NCBI GenBank assembly: GCA_028571685.1
Contig: CM053152.1
Span: 24,994,001 to 25,058,000, forward strand
DNA from: Heterohyrax brucei
Lineage: Eukaryota; Chordata; Mammalia; Hyracoidea; Procaviidae
Direction: 5' to 3'
DNA: 64,000 nucleotides
Part shown: in pieces, positions 1 through 11,411 of the stretch
Layout of the letters: each line of letters starts with the position of its first letter
Numbering within the stretch: position 1 is the first letter of the stretch
Notes under the pieces: generated by a model
Database searches by the model: none
What the model was told of the DNA's origin: nothing
What the model saw: the letters and a program-made list of their open reading frames with translations, nothing else
Program-made: the position numbers and the translations under genes

Positions 1-117
1 CAGGTCAGCTGTGTGGGTCCAGGATGCAGCTGTCAGAGCCTTTTCTGCTGAGGGCTGACGTGGAGTTTGTGCAAGGCTTCTGAGGACTTGTTTTATTTTC
101 CCTCTAGCTCTTCAATG

Positions 118-285
118 AGCCCTGGTGATGCAGTGCTTAACTGCTACATCTGCTAACCAAAAGGTCAGCAGTTCAAATTCACTACCCTCTTCTTAAAAAC
201 TATGGGAAAGTTCTACTCTGTCTCATAGCATTGCTATTTATGAGTCAGAATTGACTCAAGAGCAATGGGTAGGGTTCTTCAAATT
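118..285 (+). mobile_element. AfroSINE-type tRNA-derived SINE
   Basis: A Pol III-type tRNA-like head (CCTGGTGATGCAGTGCTTAA, then GCTAACCAAAAGGTCAGCAG and a decayed B box, GTTCAAATTC) is followed by the usual body (TTCTACTCTGTC) and the tail core TATGAGTCAGAATTGACTC. The length of about 165 nt fits a full-length copy. CpG sites of the family have decayed to TpG/CpA, so it is an older insertion. It has no coding capacity. Confidence 0.9.
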
Positions 286-1527
286 CTCTTTCTTTTCTTA
301 CCTATGTGTGTCATATGCTTCTCTCACTCTCTCTCTCTCCCATCTTTCCCCAGTTTCCCTAATGTAAGTTCTTTACAGGCCAGTTGAACAAATAAATGTA
401 TGATTGTGACGGTAGCAAAAGATTCTTAAGACTCTTGGATGAATACTGGGATGTTTGAGCACAGAGCCATTGTGCGTTTCTCAACATTCACAGCCAAACT
501 GAGGGGATGCGACACCAATTAATTTTATGAGGCCCTCTTAGAATAGTTTGCAAAGCAACAGAAATTATCAGGAGTCCTAAAATATTCAAGGACATTGACC
601 TAGTAATTTCTAGCAATTTAGCCTAAAAAAATTTTCTTACATATGGAAAATGTTTTTGTATTAAGACATTTTTCATAGGATTTATTAGAGTGAAAACTGG
701 ATTTGATCTGTCATTAAGATTACAGCCAGGCAAAAATTCATTTTTTTATTGTTTGTTATATCAGTAGTTATTATGCGAGCACAGTAAAAGTAACTCTTAA
801 AGACAGGACTACCCAGACAGACTGATCACAGCTTCAGCAGCTGTCTCTGCATGAAGGCAGAGAGTGCACTACAGCTCAGAGCCCCCAGGAGCAACACTCA
901 GGATCTAAATCTCAACCCTGCTGTGATCAAGCAAGCAACAGACTTCTTTCAGGAGTTGCCTGTCCACATCCAACCCCATATAGGGAAGGAAAGCCAACCA
1001 GAAACATTTGGTGAAAGAAAATGACCCCAAGAAAGAAATGACATATAAGATATGAAATTTCTGAAAAACAATGGGAAGAACCACACATTTTTAAAGTTAC
1101 CTCTCTCCTTAAAAATGCTTCATTTCACTTAGCTCTCACACTCTTATAGTTACCTTACTGTATTAAAACCTCACGTCTATTATTAGAAGTATTGTTATGA
1201 TGCCAAACATATTAAGACTCTTCATGTGGAGCATGCTAAATAGAGGAGGCCAAGGAGGTTGTCTTGTCAGCCCAGCTGAGGTTTGGTTGTCATTCAGAGT
1301 TCTGTGCAGCACTCTACCAGCAAGGAAGAAATGTAAAATAAAACAGAGCCATAAACATAGATAAATCCACCAAAAAGGACTTTTTTTTTCTTTTGAGACA
1401 GAACTAAGAGAAAGAATAGCCAAATAAATGAAAGTTAGACTAAATTTTAAAATATACAGATACAGCTAATTATTGGGTGCCTATTAGGATCCAGGCAATA
1501 TTCACAACTGATATTGTCTACAGTTAT
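286..1527. other. Unrecognised sequence with a possible ancient L1M scrap
   Basis: No gene is visible. Around 586-705 the text (GACCTAGTAATTTCTAGCAA and onward) resembles the 3' end of ORF2 of old mammalian L1M elements in plus orientation. This is a weak call made from memory. A short CT-rich run lies near 322-345. The rest, including a minus-strand open frame at 1163-1423, shows no family resemblance and is probably non-coding. Confidence 0.35.
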
Positions 1528-3469
1528 TGTCTGTCAGTTGTCATATTGTGGGGCTTCTGTGTTGCAGTGATGCTGGAAACTATGTCACTAGTATTCAGAT
1601 ATGAGCAGGGTCACTCATGATGGATAGGTTTCAGCTGAGCTTCTAGACTAAGATAGACTAAGACAGACTAGGAAGATGGACCTAGCAGTCTACTTCTGAA
1701 AAGAATTAGCCAGGAAAAACCTCATGAATAGCAGCGGAACATTGTCCAATGTGGTGCCAGAAACTGAGTCCCCCAAGTTGGAAAACACTCTGGAAATGAC
1801 TGGGGAAGAGCTGCCTCCTAAAGTAAAGTTGACCTTAATGTTGTGGGTGAAGTAAAATCTTCAGGACCCTCATTTGCTAATATGGCACTACTTGAAATGA
1901 GAAGAAACAGCTGTAAATATCCATTAATAATTGGAGTGTGAAATGTACAAAGTACAAATGTAGGAAAATTAGAAATTGTAAAAAATGAAATGGAATACAT
2001 AAACGTCAATATTCTAGGCATTAGTGCTGAAATACATTGGTGTTGGCCATTGTGAATCAGAGAATCATATATCCTACTATGCTGTGCATGACAACTTGAA
2101 GAAGAATGGTATTGCCTTCATTGTCAAAAAGAACATGTCAGGATCTATCCTAAAGTACAATGCTGTCAGTTATAGGATATTATCCATACACATACACGGA
2201 AGGCCAATTAATATGATTGTCATTCAAATTTATGGACCAACCACAAAGGTCCAAGATGAAGAAATTAAAGATTTTTACCAGTTTCTGTAGTCCCAAACTG
2301 ATTGAACATACAATCAGGACACACTGATCATTACTGCTGATTGGAATGCAAAAGTTGGAAACAAAGAAGAAGAATCAGTAGTTGGAAAATATGGCCTTTG
2401 TGTTAAAAATGATGCTGGAGATAACATGGTAGAATTTTGTAAGACTAATGACTTGCAAATACCCTTTTCACCAACTATACACACTTACCTTGGCAGATGG
2501 AATCCACAGGAATCTAGCTTACTACATCTGTGGAAAGAGAGAATGGAAAAACTCAATATCACCACACAGACCATCAATTGCTCATGTGTAAGTTCAAACA
2601 GAAATGACGAAAACTAGAACAAGTCCACAAAAAGCCAATGTATGATCTTGAGCATACAACGCCTGAGTGCAGAGTCCATCTCAAGAATAGATTTCATGTG
2701 TTGAACATTAATGACCAAAGACCAGATGAGTTATAGAATGACACTGTAGATATCATACATGAAGAAAGGTAGAGGTCATTAAAAAGAGAGGAAAGAAAGA
2801 AAAGAACAAATTGGATGTCAGAAGAGGCTCTGAAACTTGCTCTTGAAAGTTGAATAGCAAAAGGAAGAAATAATGAAGTAAAAGAACTTAAAAGATTTCA
2901 AAGGTTGGCTTGAGAAAACAAAGTAAGGTATTATAATACATGTGCAAAGAGCTGGAGATAGAAAACCTAAAGAAAAGAACACACTTTGCATTCCTCAAGT
3001 TGAAAGAACTGAAGACAAAATTTAAGCCTCAAGTTGCAATAGTGAAAGATTCTACAGGAAAAATATTAAATGATCCCCAAAGGATCAAAAGAAGATGGAA
3101 AGAATACACAGAGCCATTATACCAAAATGAATTGGTCAACATTAAACCATTTCAAGAGGTTACATTTCAGGAACCAATGATAACGAAGGATGAAGTCAAA
3201 GTTGAACTGAAAGCGTTGGCCAAAACCAAGGCTGGAGGAACTGGTGGAATTTCAGCAGAGATGTTTCAACAAATGGATGCTGCACTGGAAATGCTCTCTC
3301 ATCAACGCCAAGAAATTTCAAAGACAGTTACCTGGACAACTGACTGGAAGAGATCCATGTTTACACTTATTCTCAAGAAAGGTGATCCCACTGAATGTGG
3401 AAATTATCAAACAATATTAATATCACATGAAAGTAAAATTTTACTAAAGATCATTCAAAAGCAACTGCA
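1528..3469 (+). mobile_element. RTE-clade LINE, 5' half (interrupted by L1)
   Basis: This is the first part of one RTE retrotransposon (BovB-like clade, of the type abundant in afrotherians). It starts with the RTE leader (GTGATGCTGGAAACTATG, also the body of the RTE-derived SINEs in this window). It continues through an apurinic-like endonuclease region (about 1950-2620) and the linker and first part of the reverse transcriptase (about 2640-3469). The element resumes at 9347, in register, after the L1 insertion. The whole RTE would be about 3.2 kb without its two insertions, close to the usual size of the family. Many stops and frameshifts show that it is dead. Confidence 0.88.
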
Positions 3470-3485
3470 GAACATTAAAAGATGA
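1985..3485 (+). pseudogene. RTE ORF: endonuclease and N-terminal RT part, broken
   Basis: The RTE protein nicks target DNA with its N-terminal endonuclease and copies its RNA with the RT. Recognisable blocks are an endonuclease piece at 2024-2290 (YAVHDNLKKNGIAFIVKKNM, then INMIVIQIYGPTTK), the NWNAKVG-type block just after it (GATTGGAATGCAAAAGTTGG at 2339), and a 181-codon open stretch at 2940-3485. That stretch carries the linker and RT motif 0-1 region (RRWKEYTEPLY, then KTKAGGTGGISAEMFQ, then KKGDPTECGNYQTI). The last few codons run into the inserted L1, so the stop at 3483 is not the RTE's own. Frames change several times between blocks. The ORF continues at 9347-11170. Confidence 0.82.
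3457..3469 (+). repeat. Target-site duplication of the L1 at 3470-9333 (left copy)
   Basis: AAAAGCAACTGCA is repeated exactly at 9334-9346. Removing the DNA between the copies restores a continuous RTE sequence. A 13-bp duplication beginning with an A run is typical of L1 endonuclease-primed insertion. Confidence 0.9.
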
Positions 3486-4180
3486 CAGAGTAGACACATG
3501 TCTCCTCATTTCCCTCTGAGAACTAAGGCCTGGGTGATATTCATATGGAGCACTGAACATCTGGGGCACCTAGGACCTAGCATATTTGACTAGGCACCAG
3601 TATCAGACTAAACTTCCCCTCTCAAAAACGAGCCAGAGGCCGTCTGACCTCCACTTCTGCTGTTTCACAGTATCGGACAACTGCAGCTTCCTTGAATGGC
3701 TGGTAACGCACTTTCATTATCAGCTGAAAGGCAGAATCTGCTGCTCCTGACTTCCTGTTCAGGCTAGCACATTACACAGCTCCTAGTTCAACACCTGGAT
3801 AGCTTTCCACATAGAAGTGGAGTTTAATTTTAAGGCTGAGAGGTGTATGTATTTGCCTGGAGATCTACCTGTTGAGAGGCCAAACATCTTTTCTTCCCAC
3901 CCTTCTCTAACCTGCATTGTAGGGTTGTCTGACAGCCCCATTTCTCCATAAGTAGGGTGGCTTCTTTGCCACACAGTAAGCAGAGACTTCCACCCCGGAG
4001 AGTCACCTGGGCCAGATCACTAGAGTATTAGAGACAACTGGTGACCAACAATTCTCTTAGATCCAATACCAGAGAAATCAAATAGTGTCTAGATGGCATA
4101 CAGGCAGCAGACCATAATTAATCATTTAAAGAAGGAGCCTTCAAATGCTCCAAAAAATTCCCAAAATATTCAAAAATTTC
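3470..4180 (+). promoter_or_regulatory. L1 5' UTR, probable internal promoter region
   Basis: In full-length L1 elements this position holds the internal Pol II promoter. Here there is no open frame and the base composition is mixed, with a few CpGs (AACGAGCC at 3628, ATCGGACAAC at 3673). No promoter motif can be named with confidence. The assignment rests on position between the target-site duplication and ORF1. Confidence 0.5.
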
Positions 4181-5040
4181 CCAGATGAAGCCTTTCTGAA
4201 TCAATTGGAGACTGAGTACAAAAGAATTATACATAGAACCCTCCTAGATGTTAAACAAAATGCAATGGAACAAAATGAAAAATTTAGTAAGCCATTTGAA
4301 CTGATGGAACATCAATGATCTGAAATACACCAATCAATAACAAAATTACAGAGTTAGATAAATCAATCTAAAGCCAAAAGAGCAAGATTGAACAGATAGA
4401 AGTTAGACTCAGTGACCTCGAGGACAGAGCAATTGACACCAGCACTTACGAGGAAAAATCAGAGAAAAGAAATAAGAAAAATGAAGAAGCATTAAGAAAC
4501 ATGCAGGACTCCATTAAGAGGAATAATTTACGTTTAATTGGAGTTCCTAAACAAGAGGGAATTAATGAAAATATAGAGTATTGCTGTAGAGTTGCCAACA
4601 GAAAATTTTCGTGAGATTTTCAGCAAAGAGAACATAGATATTCAAGAAGTTTACTGAACACCACAAAAGCTAGACCCTAAAAGAAAGATACTAAGACATA
4701 TTATAATCAAGCTTAATAAGATGAAACATCAACAGATGCTTCTGAAGGCAGCAAGGCTCAAAGCAGAGCTAACACTCTGAGGGAAACTCTGTAGGCTTTC
4801 ATCTGACTTCACTGCAGAAATAGTGCTGCTAGAAAACAGTGGGCAGACACATTCAAAGTCCTGAAGGAGAAAAACTTCCAACCAAGAATTATTTACCCTG
4901 CAAAACAGTCTATCAAATATAAGAAATTAAGATTTTTGAAGATAAAGAGAAGCTTAGAGACTTCATAAAAACTAAACCAAAATTACATGAAATATTGGAA
5001 GAAGCTCTTCCCTTAGAAAAACAAAATCATTAAATGTATA
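4180..5040 (+). pseudogene. L1 ORF1 (RNA-binding chaperone), decayed
   Basis: ORF1p is a coiled-coil trimer that coats L1 RNA. Conceptual translation with frame changes shows the coiled-coil region (around 4330-4500, EQIEVRLSDLEDRAID-like). Next comes the RRM entry (KRNNLRLIGVPKQEG, 4518-4560) and the C-terminal domain (TPQKLDPKRKILRHIIIKLN, about 4660-4720, then LLKAARLKAEL). It ends near TGGAAGAAGCTCTTCCC (4996). There are several in-frame stops and at least one frameshift. No intact reading frame is longer than a few dozen codons. The start is not certain. Confidence 0.72.
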
Positions 5041-5445
5041 TTTAAGGTGACAGGTCGGGACACATCATCCAAAATTCTAATCAGTTAGGGAAGTAACAAA
5101 ACTTAATCAAAGCTACAATATTAAAATGAGAGAATCTATGATCATATCATGACAACTATAACACCATCACATTAAAAGAGGGATACACTACAGTATTTCA
5201 GATGCAGAGGAAGTTTAACAGCTATGTAATAGTTAAAATTGGGGTTTAATCTTAGTATGTTAAGGGGGATAATAAATGTAGCCATAAAGCAAATTAACAA
5301 TGCATTCTATTAAAATAAGAAATGCAATACAGGGGTCTCAATGAACATAAAACCAACACTGAAACAACCACCCATAAAGAATGACCCAGAACAGACCATT
5401 AAGAGCAATATAGAAAACATCAACATGAAAGTAAATACATTAAAA
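5041..5445 (+). other. Long L1 inter-ORF spacer
   Basis: About 400 nt of A-rich sequence separates the end of ORF1 from the ORF2 start. No frame is open across it and no foreign insertion with duplications is visible. The human L1 spacer is about 60 nt, so this one is long. The younger L1 at 50468 begins inside the equivalent stretch (ACATCAACAT is shared just upstream of both ORF2 starts). Confidence 0.55.
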
Positions 5446-8400
5446 TGATGGCACTAAGTGCATACATATCAGTAATTACACTGAATGTAAATGGACTGAA
5501 CGCTCCAGTAAAGAGACAGTGAGTGACATCCTGGATCAAAACACGCAACCCATCTATATGTTGCTTACAAGAAACACACCTTAGACTTAAAGATATGAAC
5601 AAATTGAAAATTAAAGGATGGAATAATATATACCAAGCTAACAATATATGAAGAAGAGCAGGTGTGATACCACTAATCTCAGATAAAATAGATTTTAATG
5701 TAAAATCCACTACTGTGGACAAGGATGGTCATTATTTATTGCTGAAAGGTTCAATACCCAAGCAGGACTTAATGATATTAATTTATGCACCCAATACCAG
5801 AGCACCTAAATACACTGAACAAATACTGGCAACACTGAAAAATGAGATAGACCATTCCACAAAAATAGTTGGAGATGTCAATACTCTCCTTTCAGTTATG
5901 GATAGATTATCCAGAAAAAAGCTCAGTAAAGATGCAGAAGATCTTATTACAACAATCAACCAACTTAACCAACTTGACCTTATTGACATATACAGACCTT
6001 TTCACCCATTGGCAGGTAAGTACATCTTCTTCTCCAATGCACCATGTGTTAGGTCATAAAGCAATTCTCTATGAAATCCAAACCACTGAGTTACAACAAA
6101 GTATCTTCTAGGACCATGGAACTTTAAATGTTGAAATCAATAAGAGAAAATTCACAGGGAGAAAGTCAAACTATGGAAACCAAGCAAAAGTTTGCTCAAA
6201 AAGCCTTGAGTTATAGAAGAAGTCAAGGACAAAATAAACAAATTTGTGGAATCAAATGAGAATGAAAACACATCCTTCCAGGATCTATGGGATACAGCAA
6301 AAGCGGTGCTCACAGGTCAGTTTATCTCTATGAGTGTACACATCTGGAAAGAAGAAAGGGCCGCAGTTAAAGAATTAACCTTACAGCTTGAACGAGTAGA
6401 AAAAGAGGAACAGAAGAACCCCTCAGGCACCAGAAGAAAATAAATTATAAGGATTAGAGCAGAACTAAGTGAATTAGAGAATAGAAAAGCAATTAGGAAA
6501 AATTAATAAAACTGAAAGCTGGTTCTTTGAAAAGATCAACAAAATTGATAAACCATTGGCTAAACTTACATAAGAAAATACAAATAACCCGATTAATAAA
6601 AGAGATGCGAGTTGTTACAACAGACCTAGCTGAAATCAAAAATATTTAACAGAATACTATGAAAGGCTGTACTCTAACAGGTTTGAAAATATAGAAGAAA
6701 TGGACAAATTTCTAGGTTCATATCACTCAATGAGATTATCACAAGAAGTAGATCAACTTAACAAATCTATCACAAGGGAAGAGATTGAAAAAGTCATCAA
6801 AAATCTACCAGCCCCCAAAAGTCCTAGCCCAGATGGCTTCACCAGAGAATTCTACCAAGCTTTTAGAGAAGAGTTAACTCTGATACTATTGAGGCTATTT
6901 CACACCACAGAAAGGGATGGAATACTCCCAAGTTCATTCCATGAAGCAGCATAACCCTGATACCAAAGCCAGGGAAAGATCCCACCAAAAAAGAAAATTA
7001 TATACCGGTATCACTCATGAATCTAGATGCAAAAATCTTCAACAAAATTCTAGCCAATAGAATTCAACAGCATATAAAAAAAAATAATTCATCATGATCA
7101 AGTTGGTTTCATTCCAGGGATGCAAGGTTGGTTCAACATCAGAAAAGCAATTAATGCAATCAACCACATTAATAACACAAAAGATAAGAATCATCTGATT
7201 TTGTCACTTAATGCAGAAAAGGCATTTGACAAAGTCCAACATCGCTTCATGCTTAAAACTCTCAGAAAAATAGGAATAGAGGGGAAATTCCTCAACACAA
7301 TCAGTAGCTTCTATGCAAAGCCAACTGTGTTCATCATCCTGAATGGTGAAGGACTGACAGAATTCCCCTTGAGAGCAGGAACTAGACAAGGATGCCCATT
7401 CTCACCGCTCTTCCATCCAGAGTAATTAAACAAGGCAAAGAAATAAAGGGCATCCATATCAGCAATGAAGAAGTAAAAATCTCCATATTTGCAGATGATA
7501 TGATTGTTTATACAGAGAATCCAAAGGAATCCGTAAGTAAACTATTGGAACTAACAGAAGAGTTTAGCAAAGTAATGGGATACAAGGTAAGCATAAGTAA
7601 ATTAGTAAGATTCTTTCATACCAACAATGAAATTATTAAAGAAGAGACCAAATCAATTCCATTTACTATAGCCCCCAAGAAGATAAAATACCTAGGAATA
7701 AACCTAACTAGAGAAATAAGAGACCTTTACAGAGAACTACAGAAACCTTACTACAGGAAGCTAAGAGAGACTTACACAAATGGAGTAATCATGGATAGGA
7801 AGACTTAACATTGTGAAAATGTCTGTTTTACCCCAAGCAGTCTAATTATATAATGCAACCCCAATGCAAATTCCAGTGATATTTTTTAATGAGATGGAGA
7901 AATAAATCATCAACTTTGTTTGGAAAGGGAAGAAACCCTGGGTAAGGAAGGTACTACTGAAGAAGAACACACTGGAAGGCCTTTTGCTACCCGACTTTAG
8001 AAAGTATTACACTGCCACAGCAGTCAAAACAGCCTGATATTGGCACAAAAAAAGATACATAGACCAATGGAACAGAGTTGAGACACTTGAGATGCCACCA
8101 TCCTCCTATGAACAGTTGATATTTGACAAAGTCCCCAAGATTTTAAACTGGGGTAAGAATGGTCTTTTTAACAAATGACACCGGCAAAACTTTATATCCA
8201 TCTGTCAAAAATTCAAACAAGACCCATATCTCACACCTTATACAAAAATCAACTCAAATTGGATAAAAGATCTAAGTATAAAATCTAAAACTGAAGCTCA
8301 TCCAAGATAAAATAAGATCAGCAATGGAGGTTTTAATACACAATGTAGACAGACTTCAAAATCTGACAAAGCACAATCGACAGAAGAGAAAATAGATAAA

Positions 8401-9180
8401 TGGGAACTACTAAGAATCAAACACTGTCGCTCATCCAAAGACTTTATCAAAAGACTAAAAACACCACCTACAGAATGGGAAAAAACGCTTGGCAACTATT
8501 TGTCAGACTGATATCTGATCTCCATAATCTATAAGGTATTACAAAATACCAACAAGAAAAGTATAAATAATCCAATTAAGAAATGGGCAAAAGAGAAAAA
8601 CAGACATGTCTCTAAAGAGGATATCCAGGCAGCTGGAAGACACATGTAGAATTGCTTACGATCCTTAGCTATTAAAGAAATTCAAATCAAAACTACGATG
8701 AGATACCACCTCACCCTAACAAGATTGGCCATGATCCAAAAACAAGAAACAACAAATGCTAGAGAGGCTGTGGAGAAATTGGAACTCTCCTACACTGCTG
8801 GTGGGATTTCAAAATGGAACAACCTCTTTGGAAAACAATCTGGTGCTTCCTTAAAAAGCTGGACATAGATATACCCTTTGATCCTGTAATTCCACTGCTC
8901 AGAATTCATCCTTCAGAAACAAAGATTGTCACATGAACAGACACATGTACACAAATGTTTGTTGCAGCACAGACCACAATAGCAAAAAGTTGGAATCAAC
9001 CCCAATGCTCATCAACAGATGGATGGATAAGCAAACTATGGCACATATACTCAATGGAACTCTATGCTACGATAAAAAACAATGACAGTTTTAGAAAACA
9101 ACTATAACACAGTCTCATTTGGAAGAGATCATGCTGAGCAAAATTGATCAAAAGGGCAAATTTTGTACGAGACCCCTGTT
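5446..9180 (+). pseudogene. L1 ORF2 (endonuclease-reverse transcriptase), decayed
   Basis: ORF2p nicks DNA at TT/AAAA-like sites and reverse-transcribes L1 RNA. The N-terminal endonuclease is seen at 5446-6110 (ITLNVNGLNAPVKRQ, then a CCLQETHL-type block). The RT region is at about 6750-7810 (KSPSPDGFTREFYQAF, then [24 protein letters not shown], and the catalytic FADDM at about 7488-7502). The C-terminal part, with the cysteine-rich knob, runs to about 8900. The tail is at 9000-9180 (WIS*ANYGTYTQWNS-like). Length from start to end, about 3.7 kb, equals a full ORF2. At least eight frame changes and many stops are present. Confidence 0.85.
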
Positions 9181-9259
9181 ATAAGGGCTGAACAAGGGAA
9201 TTACCCACAGAAAAAAATGACTGTATTGGCTACATGGTTAGGTGGGAGCTGAGGGCTTA

Positions 9260-9333
9260 TCATAGATGAGATAATTGATAGATGTTAGAAATTTTATTCT
9301 TTTATTGTAATTAATAAAAAAATAAATTTTTAA
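9260..9333 (+). terminator. L1 3' end with poly(A) signal
   Basis: After GATAGATGTTAGAAATTTTA the element ends in TTGTAATTAATAAAAAAATA and a short A-rich tail before the duplication at 9334. AATAAA-like hexamers lie at 9313 and 9321. This end lies only about 150 nt past the ORF2 stop, whereas related copies here carry about 700-850 nt more 3' UTR. Confidence 0.7.
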
Positions 9334-9346
9334 AAAAGCAACTGCA
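9334..9346 (+). repeat. Target-site duplication of the L1 (right copy)
   Basis: Exact copy of 3457-3469, immediately followed by the resumed RTE sequence. Confidence 0.9.
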
Positions 9347-10113
9347 ACAGTGTATTGATAGGGAACTGCCAAAAATTCAAGCTCGATTCAGAAGAGGATA
9401 TGGAACCAGAGATATCATTGCTGATGTCAGATGAGTCTTCGCTAAAAATAGAGAATAGCAGAAAGATGTTTATTTATGTTTTATTGACTATGCAGAGACA
9501 TTTGATTGTGTATTCTGTAACAGATTATGGATAACATTACAGAGAATGCAAAATCCAAAACATGTAATTGTATTCATGAGGAATCTATACATGGATCAAG
9601 AGGCAGCCATGCAAACAGAACAAGGGGATGTTGCATGGATTAAAGTCAGGAAAGGTGTGTGTCAGGGTTGTTTCCTTTCACCCTGTTTTCAGTTTGCATG
9701 CTGAACAAATAACGTGAGAAGCTGGACCATATGAAGAAGAACAAGGCATCAGGATTGGAGGAAGGCTCATTAACAACCCTATTGCGCAGATGACACAACC
9801 TTGCTTGCTGAAAGTAAAGAGAATCTGAAACATTTACTGATGAAAATCAAATACCACAGCCTTCAGTATAGATTGCACCTAAATATTAAGAAGATAAAAA
9901 TCCTCACAACTTTACCAGTAAGCAGTATCATAATAAGTGGAGAAAAGATTGAGGTTGTCAAACATTTCATTTTACTTGGTTCCACAATCAGTGTCTATGG
10001 AAGCAACAGTAAAGAAACCAGATGATACATTGCATCAGGCAAATCTGCTGAAAAAGACCTCTGTAAAGTGTTGAAAAGTAAAGATGTCACCTTGTAAGGT
10101 GTGTCTGACTCAA

Positions 10114-10127
10114 GCCATGGTATTTTC
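10114..10127 (+). repeat. Target-site duplication around the L1 fragment (left copy)
   Basis: GCCATGGTATTTTC occurs here and again at 10839-10852. Excising the intervening DNA restores the RTE text AGCCATGGTATTTTCAATCA. Confidence 0.9.
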
Positions 10128-10838
10128 TTTTTATTGTTATTAAGTGAAAGTTTATAAGACAATTTGCCATACAAAACCCTGAACACACACCTCTATGCAA
10201 CTCTATCTGCTCTCCACACCCTGTGAGAGCACACTCCTCCCTACTACCCTGTACTTCTGGTATCCACTCAACTAACAGCTGTCCACTCATCTCTACCTAC
10301 CTCTCGCCCATCTAAAGAGGAACCAGTTGAATGGCCTCATATATTTATTAAGCTGATAAGTACACACACCATCTGCATCACTCTATGTCCCATAGTGTAG
10401 TCCAGTCACACAGAAGAGTTGGTGTCAGTACTGGTTATGGCCCTGGTCTAGCAGTAAGTTCAGGGGCCATGGTCTCAGTGGACCCTTCAGGATGTTGGAT
10501 CGTCAAGTTTGGTCTTTGAATAGAGTGCAAATAGATTGCACTCCTCTTTTACAGGGCAGGCTTTTGTGGTGGCTAGGTACCATCTAGTTCTGCTGGTCTC
10601 ATGCTGATGTAGTTTCCAAATCATATGGACCCTTCTGTCTCCTAGGTTCATATATTCCTTATGTCTTTGATGTTCTTGGTTTTCATCTGCTCCAGGTGGG
10701 TTGGGACCAACCAACGTTCCACAGATGTCAGCATGCCGGCTTTGAAGACCCCAGTCACCACTCACCAATATGATACAAAATAATTTCTTAGGAAAAAAAA
10801 ACTAGTTATACCTATTGACCTCCATGTCCCCTGAAACT
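10128..10838 (-). mobile_element. 5'-truncated L1, 3' UTR only, antisense
   Basis: The fragment consists only of the distal 3' UTR of the elephant-type L1. It matches, in reverse, the blocks seen at 54600-55318 (CTCACCAATATG, TTCTGCTGGTCTCATG, TTTGTGTATGT-like end). The plus strand begins with a T-rich stretch, the poly(A) tail of a minus insertion. A 14-bp duplication flanks it. Within it, 10768 down to 10487 is one of the open 3' UTR frames described in the findings. Confidence 0.88.
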
Positions 10839-10852
10839 GCCATGGTATTTTC
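10839..10852 (+). repeat. Target-site duplication around the L1 fragment (right copy)
   Basis: Exact copy of 10114-10127. Confidence 0.9.
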
Positions 10853-11355
10853 AATCACATCTTATGCATGCAAAATCTAGACAAGCAACAAGGAAGACAG
10901 AAGAGGAATTGACACCTTTAATTGTGGTGTTGGAGAAGAATATTGAATATATCATGGACTGCCAAAAACACTCGATGGCACTTGGCTGGGCTAGCCAAAA
11001 AAACAAACATATGTGTGCTGGAAGAAGTACAACCAGAGTGCCTTTGGAAGGAAGGATGACAAGACTATATTTTACATACTTTGGACATGCTTTCAGGAGG
11101 AATCAATCCTTGGAGAAGGATATCATGCTTCCTAGAGCAGAGAGGGTCAGTGTAAAAGAGGATTGACACAGTAGCTGCAACAATGCACTTAAACATAAAA
11201 ATGATTGCGGGCGTGGTGCAGGACCAGGCATTGTCTAGTTCTATTATGCATAGGGTCAGTAAGAGTAAGAACCTACTTGATGGCACCAAACAACAACAGC
11301 AACAACACAGTCATTTAGTGATTTAATTATCATAATAAATGACACTATAGATAAG

Positions 11356-11410
11356 CCAGCCAAGCCAAGTGCCGTTGAGTCGGATCTGACTCATGGCGAC
11401 TACAGATAGG
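11356..11410 (-). mobile_element. SINE tail fragment with palindromic core
   Basis: AAGCCAAGTGCCGTTGAGTC and GACTCATGGCGACTA are the reverse of the young tail GTCGCCATGAGTCGG at 46606. Only the tail is present, with no tRNA head next to it. Confidence 0.7.
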
Positions 11411-11411
11411 T

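Larger units (their letters stand above)
3470..9333 (+). mobile_element. Near full-length L1 LINE inserted in the RTE
   Basis: The 5.86 kb insertion lies between exact 13-bp duplications. It holds, in order, a 5' UTR-like region (3470-about 4180), a decayed ORF1 (about 4180-5035), an unusually long ORF1-ORF2 spacer (about 400 nt), a decayed ORF2 (5446-about 9180) and a short 3' UTR. It ends at an AATAAA-type, A-rich tail (9311-9333). Length and content match a full-length L1. Dozens of stops and frameshifts make it clearly older than the L1 copies at 50 kb and 16-18 kb. Confidence 0.9.
9347..11170 (+). pseudogene. RTE ORF: RT palm and C-terminal part, broken
   Basis: The RT palm is readable with frame changes. 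The box FIDYAETFDCV lies near 9480-9515. The catalytic ADD is at about 9786-9794 (GCGCAGATGACACAACC). An open stretch follows at 9801-10025 (LLMKIKYHSLQYRLHLNIKK, then ILLGSTISVYGS), and a C-terminal stretch at 10864-11166 (LYFTYFGHAFRRNQSLEKD). The coding region is separated by the antisense L1 piece at 10128-10838. The catalytic aspartates are retained but the frame is not, so no protein is expected. Confidence 0.8.
9347..11308 (+). mobile_element. RTE-clade LINE, 3' half (second part of the 1528 element)
   Basis: The RT resumes exactly where it was cut (ACAGTGTATTGATAGGGAAC) and continues through the palm and C-terminal region. It is itself split by the L1 fragment at 10128-10838. It ends with the family's 3' terminus (CATAGGGTCAGTAAGAGT) and a CAACAACAGCAACAACA tail. 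The flank beyond, at 11309, is ordinary unique-looking DNA. Confidence 0.88.
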
